64,000 nt of DNA from Aerococcus sp. UBA6277. GTDB lineage: Bacteria; Bacillota; Bacilli; Lactobacillales; Aerococcaceae. Position 1 is the stretch's first letter; each line of letters starts with the position of its first letter. A program made the position numbers and the translations under genes. The stretch lies in the NCBI RefSeq assembly GCF_002440555.1, contig NZ_DJUR01000003.1:1072-65071 (forward strand), written 5' to 3'. The notes beneath the pieces are model-generated. The model ran no database searches. It was not told where the DNA came from and saw nothing but the letters and a program-made list of their open reading frames with translations. Shown piece by piece: positions 55,162-64,000 of this stretch.

Positions 55162-55533
55162 GTGAAAATTGTGTACATGTCTCTAACCGGACAGACACAC
55201 AAGTTTGTAAATAAACTTGAAATGGACAGCCTGCGAATTACAATGGATAATGCTTTTCAAGAAATTAACGAACCCTATATCGTGATTGCTCCAACTTATG
55301 ATATTGAAGTGACCGAAATACTAAATGATTTTATTGAAACTGGCCAAAATCTAACGTATTTAAAAGGCGTTTGTGGTTCAGGTAATTTAAATTTCAATGA
55401 ACTTTATTGTTTTACTGCAAAAGATCTAGCAGAAGCGTATAATGTACCTTTGCTGTTAACTTTTGAATTCCAGGGAAATGTGAACGACGTGACAATTATG
55501 AAAGAAAAGGTGAATGAAATTGGACCAACCTAA
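55162..55533 (+). CDS. nrdI: Flavodoxin-like NrdI
   Basis: A 123-residue flavodoxin-like protein that supplies oxidant to build the dimanganese-tyrosyl radical of NrdF. MSLTGQTHKFV is the FMN phosphate loop, APTYD the second loop and GSGNLNFNELYC the third. GTG at 55162 follows AGGAGG at eight bases. It overlaps nrdE by 20 bases. Confidence 0.93.
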   Translation: MKIVYMSLTGQTHKFVNKLEMDSLRITMDNAFQEINEPYIVIAPTYDIEVTEILNDFIETGQNLTYLKGVCGSGNLNFNELYCFTAKDLAEAYNVPLLLTFEFQGNVNDVTIMKEKVNEIGPT

Positions 55534-57697
55534 AGCAGTAGTACAAGAAAAAGAAATTACATATTTCAAGCTGAATAACGAAGTTAACCGTCCACTAGAC
55601 GGAAAAATTCAAATCGAGAAAGATAAAGAAGCGGTACGGGCTTACTTTTTAGAGCACGTTAACCCAAATACCGTATTCTTCTATACATTAGATGAAAAAA
55701 TCGACTACTTAGTTGAACATGACTACTTAGAAGAAGGATTCTTGAATTTATACGACCGTGAATTTGTGAAACGTTTAATGCAGGAAACGTATGACTTTAA
55801 ATTCCGTTTCAAATCATTCATGAGTGCCTACAAATTCTATACACAATACGCACTAAAAACAAACGACGGTAAACGTTATTTAGAGCGTTACGAAGACCGT
55901 ATCGTGTTTACTGCTTTATTTTTAGCAAATGGTGATGAGCAAGTAGCGAGCGATTTACGTGATGAAATGATTAACCAACGATACCAACCAGCGACACCTA
56001 CCTTCCTAAATGCTGGTCGTAAACGTCGTGGAGAATTGGTTTCTTGTTTCTTAATCCAAGCAACAGATGACATGAACTCAATTGGTCGTACAATCAACTC
56101 AGCACTTCAACTATCTCGTTTAGGTGGTGGGGTTGGGGTTAACCTAACAAACATTCGTGCAGCCGGAGACCCAATTAAGAAAATTGAAAATGCTTCTTCA
56201 GGTATCATTCCAGTCATGAAATTATTAGAAGATTCATTCTCTTACTCTAACCAATTAGGGCAACGTAACGGTGCAGGTGCAGTTTACCTTAGCGTCTTCC
56301 ATCCAGATGTTGTATCATTCTTATCTGCAAAAAAAGAAAACGCTGATGAAAAAATCCGTGTGAAGACTTTATCACTAGGTCTAGTTGTACCCGATAAATT
56401 CTATGAATTAGCAGAAAAAGACGAAATGATGTACTTATTCAGTCCTTACGATGTTGAACGTATTTATGGGAAACCTTATGCCTATGTCAACATTACAGAA
56501 GAGTATGACAACTTGGTAAACAACCCAGAAATCAAGAAATCCAAGATCCGTGCGCGTGATTTAGAAGACGATATCTCTAAATTACAACAAGAATCTGGTT
56601 ATCCTTACATCATCAATATCGATACTGTAAATGACCAAAACCCAATTGATGGGACAATTGTTATGAGTAACTTGTGTTCAGAAATTTTACAAGTACAACG
56701 TCCTTCAATTATCAACAACGACCAAACATTTGAAGAATTAGGTACAGATATTTCATGTAACTTGGGTTCAACAAATATCAATAACTTAATGCATTCACCA
56801 GACTTTGGTAAATCAGTTGATACAATGGTTCGCGGTTTAACATATGTAACAGATGCATCAGCTATTGACGTAGTACCTTCAATAAAAAAAGGTAATGATT
56901 TAGCTCATACTATCGGTTTAGGGGCAATGGGACTACATACATATTTTGCCTTAAATGAAATGCACTATGGTTCACCAGAATCGATTGAATTTACAGACAA
57001 ATACTTCTTACTATTAAACTACTATACGTTAGTAGCATCTAATAGAATCGCTAAAGAACGTGGTATCACTTTCGAAAACTTTGAAAACTCAACTTATGCG
57101 ACGGGTGAATATTTTGACAAATACATCAATGAAGAAACAACGTTTGAATTTGAAAGAGTTGCAGCACAATTTGAAGGTATTCACATCCCAACTCAAGAAG
57201 ACTGGAAAGCCTTACGCGCTGCCGTTCAAGAGCATGGTTTATACCACCAAAACCGTTTAGCAGTTGCGCCTACCGGTTCAATTTCTTACGTAAATGAAAC
57301 AAGCTCAAGCTTACACCCAATCATTCAATTGATTGAAGAGCGTCAAGAAAAGAAAACTGGTAAGACTTACTATCCAGCACCATTCTTAAGCAATAAGACG
57401 CTACCTTATTACCAATCTGCTTACGACATCGATAACCGTCGTATTATCGATATTTATGCAGCTGCTCAACAACATATTGATCAAGGTATGAGTTTAACCT
57501 TATTCATGCGTTCAGATATTCCTGCAGGTTTATACCCTTGGAAAGAAGGGCGTACAAGCAAAATGACGACACGTGATTTAAACATCTTGCGTCGTTACGC
57601 ATGGAAACGTGGCATCAAATCTATTTACTACGTACGTACATTCACAGATAACAACGAAGAAGTTGGCGCAAACTACTGTGAAAGCTGTACTGTTTAA
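55514..57697 (+). CDS. nrdE: Class Ib ribonucleotide reductase large subunit NrdE
   Basis: A 727-residue alpha subunit that reduces ribonucleoside diphosphates. Redox and radical cysteines are seen in LVSCFLIQ, SNLCSEI and the C-terminal YCESC. Family segments include NLGSTNINNLM and APTGSISYVNETSS. The ATG at 55514 lies only three bases from AAAGG; a TTG at 55520 would have better spacing, so the start may be six bases later. NrdE normally takes electrons from NrdH, which is not encoded here. Confidence 0.95.
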   Translation: MKLDQPKAVVQEKEITYFKLNNEVNRPLDGKIQIEKDKEAVRAYFLEHVNPNTVFFYTLDEKIDYLVEHDYLEEGFLNLYDREFVKRLMQETYDFKFRFKSFMSAYKFYTQYALKTNDGKRYLERYEDRIVFTALFLANGDEQVASDLRDEMINQRYQPATPTFLNAGRKRRGELVSCFLIQATDDMNSIGRTINSALQLSRLGGGVGVNLTNIRAAGDPIKKIENASSGIIPVMKLLEDSFSYSNQLGQRNGAGAVYLSVFHPDVVSFLSAKKENADEKIRVKTLSLGLVVPDKFYELAEKDEMMYLFSPYDVERIYGKPYAYVNITEEYDNLVNNPEIKKSKIRARDLEDDISKLQQESGYPYIINIDTVNDQNPIDGTIVMSNLCSEILQVQRPSIINNDQTFEELGTDISCNLGSTNINNLMHSPDFGKSVDTMVRGLTYVTDASAIDVVPSIKKGNDLAHTIGLGAMGLHTYFALNEMHYGSPESIEFTDKYFLLLNYYTLVASNRIAKERGITFENFENSTYATGEYFDKYINEETTFEFERVAAQFEGIHIPTQEDWKALRAAVQEHGLYHQNRLAVAPTGSISYVNETSSSLHPIIQLIEERQEKKTGKTYYPAPFLSNKTLPYYQSAYDIDNRRIIDIYAAAQQHIDQGMSLTLFMRSDIPAGLYPWKEGRTSKMTTRDLNILRRYAWKRGIKSIYYVRTFTDNNEEVGANYCESCTV

Positions 57698-57729
57698 TTG
57701 ATTGCACTTGGAATAGGGAAGGAATATAT

Positions 57730-58701
57730 ATGACGAATTTTAATGAAAATCCTTATATTGCTATTAACTGGAATGATATAGAGGATATGATTGACAAGTT
57801 GACTTGGGAAAAGTTAACAGAACAATTTTGGTTAGATACACGTATTCCATTATCAAACGATTTAGATACATGGCGTACATTATCAGCTAGAGAACAAGAC
57901 ATGATTGGAAAAGTATTTGGTGGTTTAACACTACTAGATACTTTGCAATCTGAAGATGGTATGGAATCACTTAAAGCTTCTATCCGTACCCAACATGAAG
58001 AAGCGGTTTACAACAACATCCAATTCATGGAAAGTGTACATGCTAAATCGTATTCATCTATTTTCTCAACTTTAAACACACCTAAAGAAATTGATAAAAT
58101 CTTTGCCTGGACACGGGAAAATGAATTTATCCAATACAAAGCGAACCGTATTAACGGTATTTACCAAAACGGCACTGACTTACAAAGAAAAGTGGCTTCA
58201 GTATTCCTAGAATCATTTTTATTCTACTCAGGATTCTATGCACCACTATGGTACTTAGGAAACGGTAAATTGCCAAACGTTGCTGAAATTATTAAATTGA
58301 TTTTACGTGACGAAAGTGTCCACGGTACTTACATTGGTTATAAATTCCAAATTGCTTTCAATCAATTATCGAAAGAAGAGCAAGAAGACATGCAAAACTG
58401 GGCGTTCAGCTTATTGTTTGAATTATATGAAAACGAAGCGAAATACAGCGAGTACATCTATGACGACTTAGGCTGGACTGAAGATGTGAAAATCTTCCTA
58501 CGTTACAATGCCAATAAAGCATTACAAAACTTAGGATTTGACCCATTGTTCCCAGATACTGCTGATGATGTAGACCCTATCGTTATGAATGGTATTTCTA
58601 CCGGTACTTCAAACCACGACTTCTTCTCACAAGTAGGTAATGGTTACTTACTAGGGCAAGTTGAAGCCATGGCAGACGAAGACTACGAAAAATGGACTTA
58701 A
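57730..58701 (+). CDS. nrdF: Class Ib ribonucleotide reductase small subunit NrdF
   Basis: A 323-residue ferritin-like beta subunit. Metal ligands and radical residue are in place: D70, E101, H104 and Tyr108 (ESVHAKSYSS), then ESFLFYSGF and RDESVHGTY. The C-terminal tail needed for NrdE binding is present (YEKWT). It lies 32 bases after nrdE with a GGAAGGAAT site. Confidence 0.95.
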   Translation: MTNFNENPYIAINWNDIEDMIDKLTWEKLTEQFWLDTRIPLSNDLDTWRTLSAREQDMIGKVFGGLTLLDTLQSEDGMESLKASIRTQHEEAVYNNIQFMESVHAKSYSSIFSTLNTPKEIDKIFAWTRENEFIQYKANRINGIYQNGTDLQRKVASVFLESFLFYSGFYAPLWYLGNGKLPNVAEIIKLILRDESVHGTYIGYKFQIAFNQLSKEEQEDMQNWAFSLLFELYENEAKYSEYIYDDLGWTEDVKIFLRYNANKALQNLGFDPLFPDTADDVDPIVMNGISTGTSNHDFFSQVGNGYLLGQVEAMADEDYEKWT

Positions 58702-58718
58702 AGTTAAAATATTGCTAC

Positions 58719-58760
58719 ATAAAAAATCGCGCTTGTCGAAAATGACAGGCGCGATTTTTG
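58719..58760. terminator. Bidirectional terminator after nrdF
   Basis: AAAAATCGCGC-TTGTC pairs with GACAG-GCGCGATTTTT (one G-U) around GAAAAT. T-runs lie on both strands, and the convergent hydrolase gene ends at 58780. Confidence 0.9.
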
Positions 58761-58779
58761 CATGTTTATTTGTATAAAC

Positions 58780-59727
58780 TTAATCATGAATGGTTTTTAG
58801 TTGTTTCTTAAACCAATTATTGATTATTTGGTAAACAGGTCTAGTATTGCCGTACATTAAACATTCATGACCGCGATTTTCAAACATCATGATTGTGACA
58901 TCAACAAAACCAGAACGGGTGAATTCTTTAGCCAGTTTGTGAGTTTCTTTACCACCATTAATCAGTGGATCGTTACGACCAGCAATAATGGCAATTGGTA
59001 AGTCCTTCCGGATGTTACGAGTCCAACTAGGTAAAGTTGCCTTATGGGCAATTTTTACCAACTCTGCAAAACCGTTATTGGTGAAAACGAAGCCAACTAG
59101 CGGCCAATCCCTTTCTTCACCATTTTTAGGCGGATACCAATATGCTGGGAAAGCATTAGCAGCAGCAGGGTCATCAGTTAAACCAGTACCGAATAGTTTT
59201 TGATGGATATAGTAATTGTAGGCATCTGGATGTAGGGTGTTTAAAATAGGCGCTAAAGCTGCACCTGTCGCGAAAATAGGACTATGGGTGTTCGTCCCAC
59301 TCAATAATACGCCGTCTATTTCCTCACTATATTGACCAAGATATAAACGGGTTATGTATGCCCCCATTGAATGACCTAACACATAATAGGGTAAGTCGGG
59401 ATAATGTTTCTTGGTTGCTTGAACAACTCGATGTAAGTCTTCAACCATGACTTTATCAGCATCCGTTGTGCCAAAATAGCCTAAACGGTTGTGTTCTTTA
59501 GCTAGTCCTCCATGGCCAATATGGTCATGGGCGATGACTAAAAAGTTTTGGTCCACAAATGACTCAGCCACTTTTTTATAGCGACCACCAAATTCTGACA
59601 TCCCATGGACAATGTGGATAATAGCTTTTGGATGATCGGCGTTTTGCCAAGCGTAAACAGGGATGTAAGGGCGGTCAGGTGAAGCGGATGGAATAGTTAC
59701 AGTGTTATAGTAGTCTAATGCAAACAT
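58780..59727 (-). CDS. Alpha/beta hydrolase, monoacylglycerol-lipase-like
   Basis: A 315-residue serine hydrolase of the Hydrolase_4 group. The oxyanion segment is HIVHGMSEFGGRY, the nucleophile elbow is LGHSMGAYI, the acid Asp is in AGRNDPLI, and the catalytic His is in ENRGHECLMYG. It is probably cytoplasmic, since no signal peptide is seen, and likely acts on lysophospholipid or monoglyceride esters. ATG at 59727 with AGAGGTG is preferred over the upstream frame. Confidence 0.88.
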   Translation of the reverse strand: MFALDYYNTVTIPSASPDRPYIPVYAWQNADHPKAIIHIVHGMSEFGGRYKKVAESFVDQNFLVIAHDHIGHGGLAKEHNRLGYFGTTDADKVMVEDLHRVVQATKKHYPDLPYYVLGHSMGAYITRLYLGQYSEEIDGVLLSGTNTHSPIFATGAALAPILNTLHPDAYNYYIHQKLFGTGLTDDPAAANAFPAYWYPPKNGEERDWPLVGFVFTNNGFAELVKIAHKATLPSWTRNIRKDLPIAIIAGRNDPLINGGKETHKLAKEFTRSGFVDVTIMMFENRGHECLMYGNTRPVYQIINNWFKKQLKTIHD

Positions 59728-59810
59728 AATTTCACCTCTTTTTTCGATTAAGTCTATTATAGTGCCTCCAATTCTAAAGCACAATTAATAGGGATATATA
59801 ATTGCATGGA

Positions 59811-59850
59811 ATAAAAAAGGCCTGCGACAAAACGTCACAGGCCTTTTAAA
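59811..59850 (-). terminator. Terminator after the class A PBP gene
   Basis: On the minus strand AAAAGGCCTGTGAC pairs with GTCGCAGGCCTTTT (one mismatch) around GTTTT, followed by TTATTCC. Confidence 0.88.
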
Positions 59851-59888
59851 ATATTGTTATGTTATTGATTCAATTGGTGATTCCGGTC

Positions 59889-62345
59889 TTAAGCAGCTTC
59901 GTCTGCTTCCTCGTCCTCAACATCCTCGTCGTCGCCAGTGTCTGCTGGTCTAGATGATGATGAAGCACTTGGTTGCGTAGTGGATGATGAAACACTTGAA
60001 GATTCCACTTCACTCGAAGGCGTTTCAGCTTCAGAACTTTCAGTCACACTAGACTCAGAAGACTCGCTCTCAGACGAGCTTGATTCTTCACTCGATTCGT
60101 CAGCTGATGAAGCACTTGAGCTTGACGATGAAGAACTTGAACTAGAAATAGCACTTGAGCTACTTGATGATGCACGGCTAGAAGATGATGACGATGATTC
60201 TACAATCGCATTTCCAGATGCTAACCAAGCTTGGTAATCTGAATACAAGTCATCGTTAGCTAAACCAGTTAATACTTGTGATGATGGTGTCGCATTTGTA
60301 GGAAATTCATCTGGTATTGCACCTTTGACTAATTTCACTTCATGTACTGAATCAGGCTGTACCCAATCCGCATTTTCTGAAGTAGTGGATAGGTATCCCA
60401 TAATGTCTTGGTATAGGTAACTTACGATATATTTATCAGAACCATCGATATAACCAACTTCATCTGTCGAGAATGGATTATCGTAACCAGTCCAAATAGA
60501 TAGGGCGTAATCGGTGGTATAACCTGACATCCAAGTATCAGGTACTGCACTTGAATCAACGCCAAGTTCAGCAGCTTCCTCTTCGGTATAGTTTGTCGTA
60601 CCTGATTTACCTGCTTCCGCTAAGCCAGAAGTATGGTAATTAGTAGATAAACCATAAGAAGTATCCGTAAAGTTATCTTTCAGCATATCGGTTACCATAT
60701 AGGCAGTTGAATCTTCCATTGCTTGGGTGCTTGTTGAATCAATCGTGACTTCTTCACCATCGATAGTTGTAAAGTAATCAACCGCACGTGGTTGATTGTA
60801 TTCACCGTAATTACCCAGTGTCGCAAAGGCTGCACTTAATTGTAACGGGGTGATTTCACCACCAATAGCGTTAGATTCATAAACACCATTTCCGCCATTT
60901 AAGACAATACCCATTCCTTGTAAGAATTCATTAACTTGTTCGGTACCAACCTCTTGTAATAGTTTTAAGGCTGGAATGTTACGAGAACCGATTAAAGCTT
61001 GACGAAGTGTAATAGTGCCTTGGTAAAGGTTATCGTAGTTATTAATCTCTGTGCCATCTGAATAAGTATGTTCTTCATCTTCAATAGATGATTCGGTTGA
61101 GTAGTTTAAATATTCAATAGCCGTCGCATAGTCCGCAAATGGCTTAATAGAAGAACCAACACTTCGTTCTAATTGTGTTGCTCGGTTATAAGACAATTGT
61201 CCTTCTTGGTTACGTCCACCGTATAAGGCTAGGATATTACCCGTTTCTGTATCCACTAATGACGCTGCAGCTTGCATGTTGTCATTTGTGAAGTAATAAC
61301 CATCTTCATCCTCGATTGTATTGTAGATTTCAGTCATGGCATCCATATCTAAATGCGTATAGATTTGTAACCCGTCTGAATACATGTCATATCCGGCTTC
61401 TTCAACTTCAGCGGCAACCTCTTGAATATAAGAGTCTAGCATAATCGCCGTTTCAGATTGTTCAGTTGACTCAGTGTCAATATCTTGTAAACCATCGTCA
61501 ATTGGTGTGGCTACTGCCTCGTCGTATTCCTCTTGAGTAATTTTTTCATTATCCAACATCTCTGCAAGTACTAAGTTTCTTCTTTCTTCAGCAGCTTCAG
61601 GATCTGAATACGGATCGTAAGCGTTAGGTGCTTGTGGCATACCAGCTAATAGGGCAGTTTGTGCTATTGACAGCTCACTTAAAGATTTACCATAGTAAAC
61701 TTCAGCAGCAGTCCCCATACCGTAAACGCCGTTAGCCATATAGACTTTATTAATATAAAACTCAAAGATTTCTTGTTTTGTGTAGTCTTGTTCTAATTGA
61801 ATCGCTAGCCAAATCTCTTGTACTTTACGTTTATAAGTTTGGTCTTCCTCATTAGTTGAAAAAGAGGTTAGCTTCACTAATTGCTGGGTTAGGGTTGAAC
61901 CACCTTGGGTAATGCCACCAGCTTTTAGGTTGGCTAAGAAAGACCCTGCAATACGAATCGGGTCAAAACCGTTATGCTCCATAAAGCGTTGGTCCTCAAT
62001 CGAGGTGACGGCGTCAAAGGTTGTTTGTGAAATATCACTTTCGTCAACGATTATTCGATCGTTTTGACTAGTTTCATAGACAACGTTACCTTCATTGTCA
62101 TATACACTAGATGCGATGGTACCGTACAAATCTTCTTCGGTGAGTGTAGGACTATCAGAAATCCAGGAATAGGCAATGATTGAAAGGGCTACCCCAACTA
62201 CTACACCGACGCCAACAATACCTAGTAGGATCTTTTTCCAAAGGGCCATGCCAGAGCGACTAGACTTACCTCGCTTACCTTGAATTTTTTTAGACGACTT
62301 GCGATTATTTTGGCTTCGTCGTCTTGAGTTTTGATCTTGACTCAT
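59889..62345 (-). CDS. ponA: Class A penicillin-binding protein (PBP1A type)
   Basis: An 818-residue bifunctional peptidoglycan synthase. It has a basic cytoplasmic start, a membrane helix at about 38-60, a GT51 glycosyltransferase domain with E117 in SIEDQRFMEH, then a transpeptidase domain with active-site S398 in SSIK and the KSGTTN motif. The last 100 or so residues are a Ser-, Glu- and Ala-rich disordered tail ending in acidic repeats (DTGDDEDVEDEE). ATG at 62345 follows AGGAG. It sits 24 bases after recU, a common pairing in Firmicutes. Confidence 0.94.
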   Translation of the reverse strand: MSQDQNSRRRSQNNRKSSKKIQGKRGKSSRSGMALWKKILLGIVGVGVVVGVALSIIAYSWISDSPTLTEEDLYGTIASSVYDNEGNVVYETSQNDRIIVDESDISQTTFDAVTSIEDQRFMEHNGFDPIRIAGSFLANLKAGGITQGGSTLTQQLVKLTSFSTNEEDQTYKRKVQEIWLAIQLEQDYTKQEIFEFYINKVYMANGVYGMGTAAEVYYGKSLSELSIAQTALLAGMPQAPNAYDPYSDPEAAEERRNLVLAEMLDNEKITQEEYDEAVATPIDDGLQDIDTESTEQSETAIMLDSYIQEVAAEVEEAGYDMYSDGLQIYTHLDMDAMTEIYNTIEDEDGYYFTNDNMQAAASLVDTETGNILALYGGRNQEGQLSYNRATQLERSVGSSIKPFADYATAIEYLNYSTESSIEDEEHTYSDGTEINNYDNLYQGTITLRQALIGSRNIPALKLLQEVGTEQVNEFLQGMGIVLNGGNGVYESNAIGGEITPLQLSAAFATLGNYGEYNQPRAVDYFTTIDGEEVTIDSTSTQAMEDSTAYMVTDMLKDNFTDTSYGLSTNYHTSGLAEAGKSGTTNYTEEEAAELGVDSSAVPDTWMSGYTTDYALSIWTGYDNPFSTDEVGYIDGSDKYIVSYLYQDIMGYLSTTSENADWVQPDSVHEVKLVKGAIPDEFPTNATPSSQVLTGLANDDLYSDYQAWLASGNAIVESSSSSSSRASSSSSSAISSSSSSSSSSSASSADESSEESSSSESESSESSVTESSEAETPSSEVESSSVSSSTTQPSASSSSRPADTGDDEDVEDEEADEAA

Positions 62346-62369
62346 GCTTATCACTCCTAGTATGTTTAT

Positions 62370-62984
62370 TTAATTTTGATAATTGGCTGCAATCATTTCA
62401 TCCACAGCTGCTAAATAGTCAATTCGGGGCTGATACCCCATGTTTGCCTGGACACCTTTAGATTGAATTCTCTTTAATGGGATTGCAGTAATGTCATTGG
62501 CTAAAAAGGCAGCCCAGTCTTCCAGTAGCGCTCTTATAGGGTATACATAGGCTTCATCACGTTCTTTAAATAGAAAAAGGACAAAACAAATCCCGCCATG
62601 ATTGGCACAATTTGTCATATGATCTATTTGATGTTGATGAATATTATGAAGCGGGAACTTAGTTTTAAGGTTGGTTTGTTTAGCCTCAAAATCTAGATAG
62701 TGCCCATTATAGATCCCATTATAATCTGTTGTGGAAGCTGTACGATAGTAGGCTTCAGTTATCACAGCGCGACTTCTTTTCGGATAGTCGACTGAAACAA
62801 CTTGGATTGGTGTTGGCTTTTTGTGAATAACAGCTTTGTCACGCAATAAATACCACTGGTTGGCTTGATTAATCATTTCCTCCAGCTTCATACCACGCTT
62901 GGCAAAGTTTGCTTTCCCATTAGAAGAAGCGGATAGTGAACGATTTATCTTAGGTTGGTAGACTTTACCGTTGGGATACCTCAT
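62370..62984 (-). CDS. recU: Holliday junction resolvase RecU
   Basis: A 204-residue nuclease that cuts recombination intermediates and helps chromosome segregation. It starts MRYPNGKVYQP; catalytic residues are in TTDYNGIYNGHYLDFEAKQT and the QIDHM segment. ATG at 62984 follows a strong AAGGAGG; an in-frame ATG 14 codons upstream lies before it and is unlikely. AATATGG/CCATATT (complement of about 63002-63029) can form a hairpin just before the ribosome site. Confidence 0.95.
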   Translation of the reverse strand: MRYPNGKVYQPKINRSLSASSNGKANFAKRGMKLEEMINQANQWYLLRDKAVIHKKPTPIQVVSVDYPKRSRAVITEAYYRTASTTDYNGIYNGHYLDFEAKQTNLKTKFPLHNIHQHQIDHMTNCANHGGICFVLFLFKERDEAYVYPIRALLEDWAAFLANDITAIPLKRIQSKGVQANMGYQPRIDYLAAVDEMIAANYQN

Positions 62985-63144
62985 GATGACCTCCTTCAGA
63001 ATATGGCACAAAAAAATTGACACCATATTTATTCTATTCTATCCTATTTAGGACTTATACCATAGTTTTAACACGGATTTTAATATAAAAACAAGAAATA
63101 TCCACCCTTATAGTATAACATTAATGGCATTTTGGCTCATTAAC

Positions 63145-63173
63145 TAGACAATTCGCCAGTTTTAGTGTAGTAT
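63145..63173 (+). promoter_or_regulatory. Promoter of tig
   Basis: TAGACA at 63145-63150, a 17-base spacer and TAGTAT at 63168-63173, about 70 bases before the tig start. An alternative -10, TATGAT, lies at 63176-63181. Confidence 0.55.
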
Positions 63174-63243
63174 TTTATGATGTTAAGATTATGCACAAAT
63201 GCGTGATCAATTAGTAAATACAACTAGAGTTAGGGGAATTTAA

Positions 63244-64000
63244 ATGTCAGTAAATTATGAACAAACATCAACAAACGAAGGTATTTTACACTTTACCGTA
63301 GCAAAAGAAGATGCAGAGAAAGCTAAGAAACAAGCTTTTAACCGTATTAAAAAAGATGTATCTATCCCAGGTTTCCGTAAAGGGAAAGTAAACTATCAAA
63401 TGTTTGTAAAAATGTTTGGTGAGCAATCTTTAATTGAAGATGCTGTGAACATCGTTTTACCAGAAGCTTATACAAAAGCTGTTGAAGAATCAGGTTTAGA
63501 AATTGTTACTCAACCTCGTTTCGATATCAAATCTGCTGAAACAAATGCTGACTGGGAATTAATTGCATACGTTGCAACTAAACCAGAAGTTAAATTAGGT
63601 CAATACAAAAACCTAACTGTTGCTAAACAAGAAATTGAAGTAACTGAAGAAGAAATCAACGACCGTTTATCTGCAGCACAAGCTAACTTAAGCGAATTAG
63701 CTTTAAAAGAAGGCGCTGCTGAAATTGGTGACACTGTTGTCATTGACTACGAAGGTTTCCAAGATGGTGAAGCATTCGCAGGTGGTAAAGGTGAAAACCA
63801 TTCATTAGAATTAGGTTCTAATTCATTCATCCCTGGTTTTGAAGACCAATTAGTTGGTGTAAAAGAAGGCGACGAAGTAGAAGTTAACCTTACTTTCCCT
63901 GAAGATTACCATGCAGATGAATTGGCTGGTAAAGATGCTACATTCAAAGTTAAAGTACACGAAGTGAAAACAAAAGAAGTACCAGAATTAGATGACGAAT
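63244..64000 (+). CDS. tig: Trigger factor (ribosome-associated chaperone), 5' part
   Basis: An open frame from ATG 63244 that runs off the window, giving the first 252 residues. The ribosome-binding tail contains the signature PGFRKGK. The PPIase (FKBP-like) domain begins near residue 155 (GDTVVIDYEGFQDGEAF) and includes LGSNSFIPGFEDQLVG. The C-terminal domain is outside the window. An AGGGGAA ribosome site precedes the start. Confidence 0.95.
   Translation, partial: MSVNYEQTSTNEGILHFTVAKEDAEKAKKQAFNRIKKDVSIPGFRKGKVNYQMFVKMFGEQSLIEDAVNIVLPEAYTKAVEESGLEIVTQPRFDIKSAETNADWELIAYVATKPEVKLGQYKNLTVAKQEIEVTEEEINDRLSAAQANLSELALKEGAAEIGDTVVIDYEGFQDGEAFAGGKGENHSLELGSNSFIPGFEDQLVGVKEGDEVEVNLTFPEDYHADELAGKDATFKVKVHEVKTKEVPELDDE

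Overview
The window looks like a chromosomal segment of a low-GC Gram-positive coccus-type bacterium of the order Lactobacillales. The evidence is the combination of GshF (fused glutathione synthesis), RpoY next to RNase J, the ireB-ruvX-DUF1292 cluster, LiaFSR, class Ib ribonucleotide reductase (nrdI-E-F), an acyl-ACP thioesterase, DUF1831 beside mnmA, and an alanyl-tRNA synthetase T-box. Family level cannot be settled from the sequence; Aerococcaceae or Carnobacteriaceae are reasonable guesses. Nearly all of the DNA is core genome. I see no insertion sequence, prophage, tRNA, rRNA or CRISPR array.

Layout. 1-3.6 kb: end of mupG, then murQ, the MurNAc PTS transporter and a MurR-like regulator (recovery of cell-wall amino sugar). 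3.7-6 kb: a Spx/ArsC-like protein, an M20 peptidase and, on the minus strand, a universal stress protein. 6.1-7.7 kb: a 6S RNA with its own promoter, and rarA, both minus. 7.9-13 kb: gshF, cysteine desulfurase, DUF1831 protein and mnmA (thiol and tRNA sulfur metabolism). 13-20 kb: recD2, T-box plus alaS, ireB-ruvX-DUF1292. 20-26 kb: Rrf2 regulator with a YhgE/Pip membrane protein, then mltG, udk and greA. 26-28.5 kb: liaFSR envelope-stress system. 28.5-30.5 kb, minus: RNase J1 and RpoY. 30.6-35.5 kb: aromatic-acid-exporter-type protein, haemolysin III-type protein (minus), a GTPase with a DUF697-like tail, DUF1836 regulator and DegV. 35.5-38 kb, minus: UbiB-type kinase, phasin-like protein and a cysteine-free HesB-like protein. 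38-42.6 kb: FetAB, acyl-ACP thioesterase, coaA and an AI-2E-type transporter. 42.8-53.4 kb, all minus: a heterodimeric ABC exporter, ABC-F, ppk, ppx and a Cof phosphatase. 53.5-58.7 kb: ung, a CopY repressor (minus), nrdI-nrdE-nrdF. 58.8-64 kb: a lipase-like hydrolase, a class A PBP and recU (minus), then the start of tig.

How the genes fit together. Several blocks are functional units: MurNAc uptake, MurNAc-6-P cleavage and regulation; sulfur mobilisation (GshF, NifS) feeding tRNA thiolation (MnmA); polyphosphate synthesis and breakdown; and dNTP synthesis with a NrdR-type box over its promoter. Rho-independent terminators separate most units, and many lie between convergent genes and work in both directions.

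The least explained parts are non-coding. The 480-base gap between ppx and the Cof gene holds at least five stems, including a long-range interrupted 16-bp helix; it is the best candidate for an undescribed structured RNA. Smaller candidates are the nested stems before the DUF1292 gene, a hairpin in the nrd leader, and a hairpin upstream of the ABC-F gene whose T-tract points the wrong way. No clearly novel multi-gene system was found.
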